The notes beneath the pieces were generated by a model. It was not told where the DNA came from, did not search any database, and was given only the letters and a program-made list of their open reading frames with translations. Made by a program: the position numbers and the translations under genes. 64,000 bases of DNA from Solea solea (lineage: Eukaryota; Chordata; Actinopteri; Pleuronectiformes; Soleidae). Position 1 is the stretch's first letter; each line of letters opens with the position of its first letter. Positions 22,733-34,818 of this stretch are shown here, piece after piece. Location: NCBI RefSeq assembly GCF_958295425.1, contig NC_081154.1:4933139-4997138 (forward strand), given 5' to 3'.

Positions 22733-24977
22733 ACTTAATGAGGTCATAGGAAAAAAAAGTAGATAATAGATACAGAATCAAAACTTCCAGTTAAGTTAAG
22801 CGGGACCAAAACAACACAGGAACCATGGTCACAACACTTAATGTCTCCCGGACATTACAGTGTATAGGGTACGTTTGCATTTTTGCATTTGTTTCATGTG
22901 GCATTTTAATATTTGGATTATAAAATAGTGCTACTGTGTGTTGTAAAATGAAAAAGTCAAATACTGCCACCTCAGCAGTTGGACTTAAACCCCCTGAGTT
23001 AGCAAACAGCATACAAAGATATCGACTTGATTTGTGTGATTCAGCATTTGCTTCAACAAAACCTCATTTCTTAAATAAAATGGAATTTCCATCTATTACA
23101 TAACAATTGCCTTTGGGCGACATCTCTGTTTGAGGAACAGTTACAGTAATGATACATATTGTACACGTGAAAGTATTGTGATTTTAGTAGACCTGTCCAA
23201 AGGCTTATAAGCAGAGACCTCTTATTAACGTCTTCATTCCTAATAATATTAAAACATAACTTGGGATGGTTTTCTCTGGGATTAAATATGGAGTCCTGGA
23301 AAGATCCTTCCTCAGAGGAATAACATCCTGTTCACCTTGGAGTAACTCTGAGTGCACATGTAATTACAAGGACACAACAGAGCATGAGCAGTGAAGTGAG
23401 GATTCTCATGAGCTCTTGAAGTCATATCTTCCCTTTCATCTACAGAGCCTTCAGGGGAGGGGTCAGATCCAGCATCACTCAATTTAAAGTGGAAATCGGG
23501 AGTATTGGACAGGTGTTGGTGTGAGCTGCTGGAAATATGTGTGACTCCAGAGGGAGAGTGATAAATAATCTCATGTAACCCACGCTGACATGAGCGAGGG
23601 CTGAGTTGGAGTGGGAGAGGGTGTTGCACACAGACGTCTGCAGCCTGCTAATCATCTGCTCCAGGCTACATTAGCTGCTTCTGCTGCATCACAAGTGAAG
23701 CAGTGCCTCACTGTCGAGGCCGCCTTTTCAGAATCAAAGAGTTTGTAGGCTCCTCCGACAAATACATCCTTTGATTCACCTGGACCTGGAACATACCTTA
23801 TAATTTTACTATGGTAGCCCAAGGGAAAGGTTCCAAACATGTAACGTTTGGGGCCAGTTATATTATTCCGAATGTACAAAACTGAACTGTTCTACTCTGT
23901 GGAAACACGGGTAATTTGACATTTCAGTACGAGGCTACTACTCTAGTTGTGTAGCTGGTCTAATTTTAGGTGCAGCCTTTGTGGACAAAGGTGGGTGCTT
24001 TTTGTGAACTACATCCTCTGAAGGAGGCAACCCCTTAAATGAGAGACGACAATGTTTTGACATGGTAGGTTGATGCTGATGATAACCACAGTTCCACCAA
24101 TTATTACAAGGAGGGAGCACAGATGAACCAAAACACTGTCCTAATTAGCGAGGGAAAAGGTCAAAAAACCTGGGAGTGAAGCTCGCATTAGCAGTATTAG
24201 GCTGTGTTCTTTCACCTCTCCGTTTTATCATGTAGATCCTCCCAACAGGGCAGCTGCTGTCTCTTCTCCAGGGTCATGGCTCTGCCCTGTCGTCATTGGC
24301 GCGACGGGAACTTTCTCGACTTAAATGTCACCAAAACAAACGGAGGTGATCACTGACTCATTGAAAAACAGCAACAAGCTCAAATCCAGCGTTATACGTG
24401 GTGAGAAAGTCCAATTTGTGGAGACTTATGGAGACAAATATCTGGATCCGCGCTCGATTCTCAGTGTAGTTCAACATAAACACAACAGACAACAAAGAAT
24501 CCACTTGATGTGGAAACTGAACTCTTATAGTGTTTCCAAAATGAATTTATGTAGCTTTCATTATTCTTTTATTGAAAGTCTTTTAACCCTTTTTTCTTTT
24601 ATCTGTTGGTTTAATGGGCTTTCTGTGAAAGACAAGAACAGCCTGGACAGCATGGATTATCTGATAAGATTATTGGAGTCCAGTTGAAGGACTTGAGTTC
24701 AAAGCAATCTTGCTTTAATGCCCTCAGGCCGACGATACCGTCACGTACTCCTGCTATCAGGGTGCATGCTTGTTGTCGTCTGATCATACACTGAGCTGCT
24801 TCACGCACAGCTTGAATGTTGTAATGTTGCTGTGTCATGATTATGAATGCAGTTATTATTAATTTATTATTGCATTTTGATTTTATGGCTGGGAACTGGT
24901 AAGTGCGAGTCAACCACGATGCTACTGCTTGTGGAACACTGCTTTTCAAATGCATCGAACAGCGCTGCAACAGAAGT

Positions 24978-24993
24978 AAAAAAAAAAAAAAAA
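24978..24993 (+). repeat. poly-A run (16)
   Basis: Uninterrupted A run. It could be a retroposon tail, but no target duplication or body was identified. Confidence 0.8.
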
Positions 24994-25867
24994 GATATCT
25001 CCTCAATAACAATCCTTCTTTTCTGGATATATAAACCCTGACTGGTGAGAAGCAGGAAGTCAGGTTTTATCCCACGCACATCTGTGTCATCACAGAGAGA
25101 GAGTTTCTCTGCAGCCCGACAGAGCGACCGGAGCTCCAGACTCGATGTTTTATGAAGCTCACGTAACCTATGTGGCACCATTGTGCAACATTCAAAACAT
25201 TTCAACCAAAGAAAACACATGTTTCTATAATTTAGTAGTGGCAATTAACGTTTATAACATCTTGTCTACCATCAATTGAGGGAAAAGAACATGTTGTGCC
25301 ACCCCATCAAGGATGGAATATTTGTTTATTCCTCAGAGTTTGAGTATGGTCTAATCATTCATTTTTAACGAACGAACAAATTGTGCCAGTGCAACCAACG
25401 AGTGCATATCTTGTTTCTTTCCCACTCGAACCGTATATTATATAAAATATAGCACACTCAGTACTTTTCTGTGCTGACTTTGCTGATAAGTCCAGTCGAG
25501 CACCAGGTGAAAAAACGGGGGGGTAAATGAATGAATGAACGACAGTAAAGTCGACCCTGATGCCCCTGAGCAAGGCCCCAGACCCAAGAGACCCATCACC
25601 ATGGTAATAAGAGAGCAGCGATGAGGAGTTTTCATTACAAGTGTATTTTGGATGCAGTCGTCATAGAAACTGTACAGATGACAGTCGAGAACAATAGAGA
25701 GCAATATCAGAAATGACTAAAAATGTTTCCCTAATACTTTGTGTTTTTGTCAAGAATGAAAACAAGTTGTGAAATGCAGCAGAGGTTTTTTTTTATTAAA
25801 TCCTGTTTTGTGACTCATTTTTAGACCTGCTGTGTGTATTTCCCTGCAGATTTTTGCGCCTGGCTAT

Positions 25868-25884
25868 ACACACACACACACACA
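25868..25884 (+). repeat. (CA)n microsatellite
   Basis: Pure AC dinucleotide repeat seen directly. Confidence 0.85.
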
Positions 25885-27147
25885 GGCAGATTTACTCCCC
25901 AGAGTTGCAGCATCTCCGACCTCCTCAGACACAGCGGCAGAACCATTTTTTTTACAAAACAATTATAACATTTTTAATCTCGTTTGTCCTGAATTCTCAC
26001 TCAATAAAGCTCATTAATTAAATGGACAATTATATACAGAACAGATATACTCGAGAAACACAGCCTCAGTAGGAGCCAGTATCACCGAGGAGGCACCACA
26101 GTCTCATTTTACCGTAGATTGAGCCACTTACACTTTTTCTGTGACAACAAAACTGACCGTCACGGCCGACGTGTTCTAGGAAAACCACGCTAGGTCATTA
26201 GTGTCAGCCATTAGTGGTCAGACACTCAACGGCTACTTTAGCTAAAAGGGTTGAAGTAGTTTTCTGAGCTGAAACTTAACAAGTGGACATGACACTTTCA
26301 GAAAAGCCTCCATTGTTCTCTAAATAGCAGTGATACGGCTCGTTCTTCTCCTGCATCTGTGGTAATATCTCAAAAACTAATGATGGTAAGTTGATGAAAT
26401 AAATCAGGTGTGTTGGAGCAGGGAAACATCTAAAACATGGACAAGGACCAGGAATAGGGAACAATGTTCTAAAATGTTGTAAAATAATGTTCCTTTCAGT
26501 TTATTTGTGTTTATTTTTCCTTCTACATTCTAATATATACTCTTTCCGGAACCATATGTGATACCTTCATGATCCTTGATTTTCTACATGAAAATAAAAA
26601 AAAATGTAACACAAGGAAAAAAGTCTTATATTCTCTAATAACACTGTAAAAGGTTATGCTTTTGTACCTATTCTACCAAAAATGGATTTAGTGTAAATTT
26701 AGGACCTACCTCTTTCACCTGAATTTAATTTATTTATTACAACTGAAAATATACACACATGATTGGATTCATGACTTGATTAATAAATTGATTTTTTTCA
26801 CCTAAATCTCATTTATCAATTTAGAAATATGTCCGTTCAATAATTTATTTATATATAGAACATTCAACTAATTCCAGTTATTTGACATAACCGACTTCCT
26901 GTTACATAAACAAGTATTTCTCACACTTTCTAAAAACTCTGCCTACATGAAGATATTGTTTCGGATAAATGATAAGAATCATTAAAATAAGGATCAGTCA
27001 TAGGCTTGAATATTACATGACTTGACCTACAGGTCATGGATGATATGCGAGTGTCTTTGTGCTCGTGTGTTTCCTTGGGGAGAAAAAAAAGAAAGAGTTT
27101 GAATGTTTTCTTTCAGCAACAGCAGGAAACCAATAAAAGCAACAAAC

Positions 27148-27206
27148 CCGAGAGCTTAAATCGCTCTCGGCTCTCGCACGGATGTGCTTAAATCGCACAT
27201 CCGTGC
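27148..27206. repeat. twin perfect hairpins sharing one loop sequence
   Basis: Hairpin 1: CCGAGAGC (27148-27155), loop TTAAATC, GCTCTCGG (27163-27170). Hairpin 2: GCACGGATGTGC (27176-27187), the same loop TTAAATC, GCACATCCGTGC (27195-27206). Stems are unrelated beyond the closing GC pair, so the shared core is GCTTAAATCGC. Five bases separate them. No flanking terminator or known RNA motif was recognised. Confidence 0.9.
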
Positions 27207-28011
27207 ACGCAAAGACATAAAAGCATCTGCTACTTCTCAGATACACTGTACATACATTTTGATTATGTGGAACCATATGTTTGACCTCCACCTACAAATG
27301 CTCCCGAGGCCTGTAAAAAGCCGACAGCTCCGTGGGCCTGATGAATTTGCCAGGAGCACAGATCAAACTCCAGCAGCAGCAGCGGCATTATTTCCTCTGC
27401 TCGACCCAAAGCTACATGACAGATCGATTTTTAAGTCCTTAATGAAACTGCAGAGGGTGATCTTCATGAAACATTCACCCTTGAACCAACCAAGTTCCCC
27501 CACAAGGCCTTCACAGAGCTGCTTTTCTGAGTGCTTAAAAAGTAAAAGGTAGACGATATATGCCCCTTCAGATATCACTTAACTGCATTAATTAAAAATG
27601 ATTTGAAAATGGTAGACTGTCAAAACTTTCTTGATAGCAGTTTAGTGCACAGAGCTGGAAAAGAAGAACTGTAGCGGTGCATGAATATTGAAGCTGGGGA
27701 AGGTAACGTATTTGTTTTGGCACTATTGATCAATTACTTTTGAAAGGTATAGTGTACAGTTAAAATGTAAATGTTACCACGTGAGGCAGTGTATATGTAC
27801 TTAAAGCTTATGCAAATTCACACAGAATTCGATTAAAACCTCATGTATGATGTAAATCAAGTGATCTGATGGATATAACTAGACTTCTACACCTCTACTA
27901 CTGTATGCCCTGGCCTGTGAATGGACACTTTGACCAATCGCAAGGCAGTTCAGAGCAGGAGAGGTTAACTCCTGATACATAAACGTACCTTTTGTGGAAA
28001 GGTAGTTATTC

Positions 28012-28038
28012 CAGCACGAACAACAACTGTTCGTGCTG
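28012..28038. repeat. perfect 11-bp inverted repeat
   Basis: CAGCACGAACA (28012-28022) and TGTTCGTGCTG (28028-28038) flank a 5-nt loop ACAAC. Seen directly; no assigned role. Confidence 0.85.
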
Positions 28039-28384
28039 CAAAGCAAAGGCAAAACAAAACAAAACAAAAAAAGGAAAAGTCTAAAAGAGAGTCAGACAGC
28101 AAACACAATAAAACATGTCAATATGGACAGAGTCTTTCAGCCATGGAGAAATGACCTCAAAGTCAAGTCATCTGTTGCATATTAACCATGTTTATCTGGT
28201 GGGAGGGACAGAGAGTATCAATCCCCCCCTACCCCTGCTTTAACTCGATTTTATATGTTTCAGCAGATATGGCCGTGTATAGGCAGGTAGGCAATTTATA
28301 TTCTCCTCTGATTCAGCAGTTCTACTTGGTTAGGCACTGTATATACGCTGGTAATTCCCTTTTTCAAATCAATTTCTTCTGCAG

Positions 28385-28516
28385 ACTCTCCTGGATATGA
28401 ACTGCATTGCAGAGAGGTTCTGTTGCCGTCAGGGGCATCTCGAGGGACTCTGGGGGCAAAATCCCCACCCTCAAAAGCACACATTGGGAGCGATAGCCTA
28501 TGATATCTACTGTTGA
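28385..28516 (+). other. weak candidate exon
   Basis: A good acceptor-like sequence (CAATTTCTTCTGCAG ending 28384) precedes 43 open codons to a TGA at 28514-28516. No donor, no homology, and 28430-28500 resembles repeat DNA (CTCTGGGGGCAAAAT). Chance is likely. Confidence 0.1.
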
Positions 28517-28554
28517 GTTCAAACACAAGTTAGTCAACTGGCTGAAGCATTATT

Positions 28555-28576
28555 TATTAATTAATTAATTAATTAA
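28555..28576 (+). repeat. (TTAA)n microsatellite
   Basis: Five to six tetranucleotide units, self-complementary. Confidence 0.85.
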
Positions 28577-28775
28577 ACTCACTTTCACTGAGTGCAACAC
28601 AACCTAATGTTTCCACTCTTCTCCATGACCTTGCTTTCCTGTTTGACTCCCTGAAACCTGAGTGTCTTCCATGGTTCATAACATGCTGCTGCTTTTGGCA
28701 GCACGCATGTGGCATAGGGCCTTGTTTTCGGTGGACCATGGTGTCTTTGCAGTGGGCTAACGTAATCCATTAATA

Positions 28776-28789
28776 CCCCCCCCCCCCCC
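28776..28789 (+). repeat. poly-C run (14)
   Basis: Uninterrupted C run immediately before GTTGGGGCCCCCCAGG, giving a strongly GC-skewed, fold-prone block. Confidence 0.8.
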
Positions 28790-29389
28790 AGTTGGGGCCC
28801 CCCAGGCCAAAACCTAGCTTGGACTCTTTTTTTTGCCACAGGTTTTAATTTATCCGACTAGGTAAGGACATACATTGGTGACATAACGTTTCATTCTCCT
28901 TGAACAGATGGAACTGAATAAGTAAAAGGCTTATTATATGTTGTTTACTCCCGTGTTAATATTTTATTCATCATATACCGTTTGAAAAGGTAAGGAATCA
29001 ATTAGGTTAATGTCTTACCTCTACTTTTGATTTCTTAACAACTTATTCCTATATTTTCAACAACTCCACCTAAGTCCTGGTAGATTACATTACTGTTTTT
29101 GTTTTTTTAATAGAGATTGTGCTGGTGCATTGTGGGTGTTTTCTCGTGTTTGATGGCCCTGCCCGCCGATGCCCTCACCACTGCACCAACACCATCTGGT
29201 GCCCTCTGTCCTGCGTCACACTAATTCCAGTTGACATTCTCGGCGGAGAGGAGATTCACGTTTCCTTTTTCTTCATTCAGACACGTGTCTCATTCTCCCA
29301 ACAACAACAAAAAGACCGGCAGATCTGACTCTCCGATATGATTTAATGATATGACCAAGTACGATACTGGTAGGCTTTTTAATGTTTAT

Positions 29390-29660
29390 TTATCGCTCAC
29401 CGTCATACACCGAGGCTGCCTGCTAACGAGAGCGTGTCTGCCAGCCGCTGGATTAACTAGCGCTGTATTGACATGTGAGCCACTCTCTGGAACCAGCAGT
29501 AGCCATCACACAGGTCTTTAATGAGGTAGTGGCCCTATTAAATCCAAACCTGGCAGATGATTCAGTGGATATTAATCCACCGAGGGTGTGATGGCGCTGC
29601 GTCTTATATTTATCTCAAATTTAATTAGCATAACTTATGCTCGTGGCGAGGCGAAGGAAT
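29390..29660. promoter_or_regulatory. possible conserved non-coding regulatory block
   Basis: This interval is less AT-rich than its neighbours, free of simple repeats, and dense in homeodomain-type sites: GGATTAAC (29451), the near-palindrome GTGGATATTAATCCAC (29566-29581) with a TAATCC core, and TTTAATTAGCATAA (29619). Composition alone suggests an enhancer-like element; no alignment supports it. Confidence 0.2.
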
Positions 29661-31737
29661 CCAATGCTGCACAGTTATTGGATTTTTTTTCATGCGATAA
29701 TCTTAGCTGCGTTTCTGTACCTGGGGATCCTACGCCCGCCCTTTGATAGATGAGATGTGATTCATAATTGCTGATCAGCTATGCACTCTGATCTGTTGCA
29801 CCTCAACATATCTATTATTTTAGCTCTTCACAGGGTTGGAAAGTAGAAGGAGCGGAGTTTTGCCACGCAGGAATGGCTTAATAGAAACAATAACCTTCCC
29901 AATGTTAGGCTGAGGTTTTGATATGCACTCTATAGTTTCTGGACTACTGACAAGAAGAAGAAAGCTTTAGAAGAGCGCCCTGATTCAGTAGATCATTAAA
30001 TATCTGTCCAACGTCAGGTGTTAAATGGCTGGATTATCCATACTTAAGTCAAAGTCAATCTAAAAGAAACACAACATGCGATCCGCGGTTGGCCCCAGGG
30101 TGAGTGTTTGGTGGTCATATCAAATATGTGGGGAAATGGTAGCAGCACTAGGTCCATCAAAGAATATATGCATCTCAGAGGCAAATCAGATCATCTGAAT
30201 CGATTACCGTGGGGTCCAACAGAGGGCACTGTGAGCACAGCTTGGCCTCAGATCTACTTTTAATCCATCTTAAAATAAGACATTGATGCGTTGGTTTCCT
30301 GGAGGACAGTAGTAAGCTAAACCACCCTCTTGTGCGAAAAGTCACAATCCAAACTCATCTTAAAAGCAGCATTTCTGGTTCTAGAATGGCCTAGAACAGT
30401 TCTCGTGACAGCTCCCATGCCTACAGCCTCTCTGCTCGCCACTCAGTATTTTGTTAAAGTTTGAATTTTTGAGTCAAGTATCTGACAGATTCAAATTCTA
30501 TGGTACACGATATCCTTTCTTAAGGCCTCTGGACTCTGGAGATTTAAGGGTTAACCAGTACGTATGGCGTGTGCATCGTTCCGATTAAATACAAGGAGGT
30601 AGGATTTATAAAGAATGAAGCGTCTGCGGTGTCACATTTTTCCTTAAGAGCTGCGTTCCTGCAATGTAACAAATATCTGTTTCTCAAATCAACTGAGACA
30701 TGCCAAAACTGGAAAACTGAAAAATTACACACAAGATTATACATTAAAGGTTTGTCCAGCTGTTCTTAATTTCCGAGATCTCAGAGCAAACCCAGACCAG
30801 CTCGTCCATCTTCCGTTATTACCGGTCATTTTTTAACCATTGTGACATTAATACATAGCACGACTTCCTGTCGAGCAGTGACAAACCAGACGGTGTTTAG
30901 TAACACAAACCTTTTTCCCTTCATAACCTCTGAGACATTTATTGGATTTGAGAAGCTGAAATATCAAGAAAAGGCAAGAAAAAAGGTAAGAAGGTTGGAT
31001 TTAAGCTGATTGTCTGTGATGATACAGCCCTGAGGGTTTAAACGGTGCCTCCAGAGGTGAGTAGTGAGGAGGTTTCACGTCACCAAATCTCCTCTCACAC
31101 ATTCCAGTGAAGTTCAGAATCCAGAAACCGTCATTGTGCATCATCTTTGGAGCTGAAGGAAACCATGTGGCTTCACCTTTCCCATCTCCTGTGTCTGTCT
31201 TCTGAAAAGGTCTTCTGAATTGCAAGCAGTATTCACCGTCTATAGGGGTATAGGGCTCTCATTAATAACACAGCGGCTATAAATAACGAATACACCTAGT
31301 CAGAGACAGTGTTGATCCTTTAGAGGTTCCAGGTTCTTGTTGGGGATGGTATCACATGAGGGCGCCTTCATTAATCATTAGCTGAGAGTGAAGAGGGGCA
31401 GACTGGCCTTGAACCCTTTGCACAGTGGGAACTCAGGCTTGAATAGTGCATGTCATGATCAGTAATGTCACCAGACACATTAACACATAATCCCATACAA
31501 GGTCTTTTAATCTAGCTGGTACCGCTACACGACTGAGTGGCCTCAGACAATCCTTTCTCATGTAGTCACCCCCCCGAACGATGCCAAGCAGCTTCCCCGT
31601 GATCTAAACTGACCTGACATTCCCTTATTGACTGTTAGACTTCGTGACCAGTGTGTGATTCAAAGGAAGACAAATAAGCACCTTCTTGCTTTAATACATT
31701 CCCTTAAAAGAGCAAACAAATGTTGGTTCTGAGACGC

Positions 31738-31757
31738 TTTTTTTTTTTTTTTTTTTT
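31738..31757 (+). repeat. poly-T run (20)
   Basis: Uninterrupted T run. It may be the tail of a minus-strand retroposon, but the downstream sequence is not recognised. Confidence 0.8.
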
Positions 31758-32620
31758 CGTCTGGCCTGGCTGGAAACGCGACAGCTGCAAATGTAGGCTT
31801 TTCAAAGAGCTCGGGATCCGTGTGCCAGCAACATGTTCAGATTCAAAATGTGTAAATAGCCTTAGTTTACCTCTACATGCCTCTAATTTAGGTCAACACT
31901 GGTTTTAAGAGATGCAATAAAAAGTATTAAGCACAATGGTAAAGCATTAAATAGAGCCCACACATTGTGCTGTGAATGATAATTGGCCATTTAAATTGAT
32001 GCTGCAATAAATGCAGACCCTATTTCCACTTTGAGTGTCTCAACTCACAACAACCTCAACACACAGTACATGTATGTTCGTGCTGCCACCAGGAGTCTCT
32101 CAATCAAAACATTAACAAAAGTCCTAGTTTGATGACATCAGGCTACCTGAAGTTATAGCAGAGACAGGTAAAGGAGGATGACTCGTTTCTATGGATGTCT
32201 ATGGATTCAAAGAGTGTTGAAAAGTTGCCAATATAATCGTTGATGATGAACGCACACATTTGTTTAGAAGTTGGTTTGAAAATTGTTCCCCTTCCAGAGA
32301 TTGTTTTATTGCTACTTGGTGACCTAGCTGTCACTGACCAACTATCTATCTATCCATCCACTCTTAAAAAAAACCCAGTTAGGCCATAATAGACTTGGAT
32401 GACAGATGAGGCCCATTTTTAAAGATTCTTACTCAGACACAGGACCACACGTTTGCCATTTCAGATTGGAAACAAACATGGAAGCAGACTGTCGGCATCA
32501 TCAGCCGGTTGTTTAGCTCTGATCACGCACACAATGAAAGGTTATACCACACAACTGGATCTCAGTTTTCAACGTGAAACCAGTGGATAATCCAGTGGAT
32601 GAAATAAAGATCGTGTCAGA

Positions 32621-32790
32621 GGCCTCCTTTACACCTGGAATTAAAATGTGCTTTCTGTGGTCGGATTGCAATTGGATACCGCCTGACAAGTACAGGCAGA
32701 TTGTTATCTGATCTGCTAAACCACTTTCGGAGGCGTTCGGAGACGCATTGCGACCAGATTGGACAGAACTGCACATTCTCACACTACAGG
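32621..32790 (+). mobile_element. MITE fragment (TTTACACCTGG type)
   Basis: CCTTTACACCTGGAATTAAAA at the left, then AACCACTTTCGGAGGCGTTC, GAGACGCATTGCGACCAGA and ACAGAACTGCAC, match in order a non-autonomous DNA element common in fish (recognised from memory). The expected right terminus with CCAGGTGTAAA is not visible. Confidence 0.45.
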
Positions 32791-34560
32791 ATCAATAATC
32801 TGTCAATAATCTGCTCCGATCTTCCCTGAACAAGTAATGGCCCCATGATTTGTGGTGGGGTTGTTAGTTCAAACACAACATTCAATTTGTACTTGACATT
32901 TCTGTATTTCAACGTTCAACAATAGCGTATGTGTAGCTGTCAACTGGAAAATGAAATTCAATTATGTTTACTGTGCAGCAACACAATACCTCTCACTATT
33001 CAGATCTTGGGGAAAGCAGGATTCAAAAACGACTGAATTTCACGGCAAATTCCACTGATTCAGAGGAGGAAAAATAGAAGTGCAACATGAGTCCTCACAG
33101 TTCAGTTTCCACCACATTTGTTGTCATCATCTATGTAACTCTTGCTGTCAAACAAATGCGTTAACTCCCTCTGCGGCCCTTCTAAAGCTGCCCTATAATC
33201 TCTTCAATCTATCCAAAAAAAGGTCCAAAGCCCATTGTGTCTGCCTCGCTATGGGAACATCCCTCCGTCTTATTTCACTTCTCCACGGCCCTCGCTCCTC
33301 AAGTGACCCGCAGATCGATCAGGGCTGCCATAATAGAAGGGACAAGAGTCTTTCATCATTGCAGGCAAGCCCCTTGATTGGAAATCTGTTAGTGATTTGT
33401 TCCTGCGGCAGATCTGATGCATTGTGGCGAGCTGATTCAAAGCTACATCACCACAACAGCTTAGAGACATTTCAGCAGTGAGCCCCAAGGTCATTTAAGC
33501 ACGTGTCTGCTTATTTAATATCTCATTGAAATCACAGTGTGCATAGCTGTAGCTCTAACAGACAGAAGTGTACTTTATTAAAGACACTGGCATCGTGCCC
33601 AACTTTCATTGCCTGGCAGTTTAGTTTCCATTCAGCCAATGTTGGCTGGAGCAATTGTTTCCTATAGGGCACTGATTCTGGGAAAAGTGGAGGTTATATT
33701 TTTGAGTTTTATATTTAATGGTGTCCCAAATCGCCTAATTTGTATTAATGGTCAGGCCATGAGATAAACATCTCCAGAACTAGAAAAATAAATGCAAAAC
33801 TTTCTGCATGGACACAGCAATATGAGCAATTGAGTAAACTTTTGAAAATCTGCTCTGTGAGGCTCCAAAAAGATAATTAGTGGAGGATACAGAATCTAAA
33901 TCCTCCTTCTCATCTGTGAAATAACATGATGAACATCCTAATACGCATCTTCATTATATGGACATCACACCATATTATCTGGATTAAATTCAACTTCAAG
34001 GCGAGAAGCAGAGCACGTCTATATCCTGTCAGCTAACCCAGCTGTGAAGCCATCAGCAGTAAGTGACACTGTTTTGACACTAGAGAGAAAAGGGTTGTCT
34101 CTTTCATTCATTGAGAGACAGACAGAGGGAATTTCACTCTTTTTGGTGAGTCCAAGACATACATGTCCTAGACCATGTTTGGCAAGTGAAGTGAAATAGG
34201 GACGTGCCAGTTTGAATTGCTGTCGTTCTCTCTGACTCTGACAGGAAACACGGCAGTCCACCAAAGCTGGATGTTGGAGGGGAAATGCTAGAGTCTCCAT
34301 CACTCAGCGCCCACACAGACTCGAAACTGAGCTGCTTGGCTTTTCAAGCAATCACTCTTCCGAGACCTTGCGCTGTCGAAGACATCATCTTTCATGTGCA
34401 CCTCTCAATCAGTTTCCCATTTTGTCAGACTTAACTTTGAGACAAACAATGGGAGCTGGAAGGAGAAAAAGCTGTTGGTGAGAGTTCATCAAAGACAACA
34501 CAGAGGATTCCAAAATCTGCCATAATTGGACGATTTTTTTTTACTTTTAAAAGTTGATAC
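32791..34560. other. gene-free stretch, possible regulatory block
   Basis: Unique sequence. The interval 33100-33480 is repeat-free and of balanced composition, and carries AGATCGATCAGGGCTGCC and GATCTGATGCATTGTGGC. It could be a conserved non-coding element, but nothing proves it. No exon seen. Confidence 0.45.
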
Positions 34561-34818
34561 TAAGGCCTGGGTCATACTGTTCCTTGTGCAATCTTTGAGC
34601 GAGGGGTTGAACTCACAGAACCTCAAGCAAATATCTGTGGTTATCGTCTACTTCCTCGTCTCTTTTTTTGACAAAAGAGCGCCACCAACTTGACTGGAAA
34701 GGTTTGTGTGACAGGTGATCGCCTATGTCCTCATGGGTCCTCCCACAGACATGAGCGGATGATGACATTTACGTGACATGATTATTGGACCTCTGCAAAA
34801 AGTATGACCTAGGCCTCG
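34561..34818. mobile_element. 258-bp TIR MITE
   Basis: The left end GGCCTGGGTCATACT (34564-34578) and the right end AGTATGACCTAGGCC (34801-34815) are inverted repeats at 14 of 15 bases. The body has no frame and includes AAAGAGCGCCACCAACTTGA. No target duplication is evident. The GGCCT-GTCATACT terminus matches a hAT-like fish MITE type by memory. Confidence 0.7.

Larger units (their letters stand above)
22283..27147. other. gene-free stretch
   Basis: Unique AT-rich sequence. Identifiable items: three 14-bp tandem units (GCAGGTCATACCGT) at 22695-22732, an A16 run at 24978-24993 and a CA microsatellite at 25868-25884. No exon, RNA or element recognised with support. Confidence 0.5.
27207..32620. 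other. gene-free stretch, with one hairpin and a possible regulatory block
   Basis: Unique sequence. Contains an 11-bp-arm hairpin (28012-28038), a TTAA repeat (28555-28576), a C14 run (28776-28789), a T20 run (31738-31757), a weak exon candidate (28385-28516) and a GGATTA/TAATTA-rich block (29390-29660). No supported gene. Confidence 0.5.
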
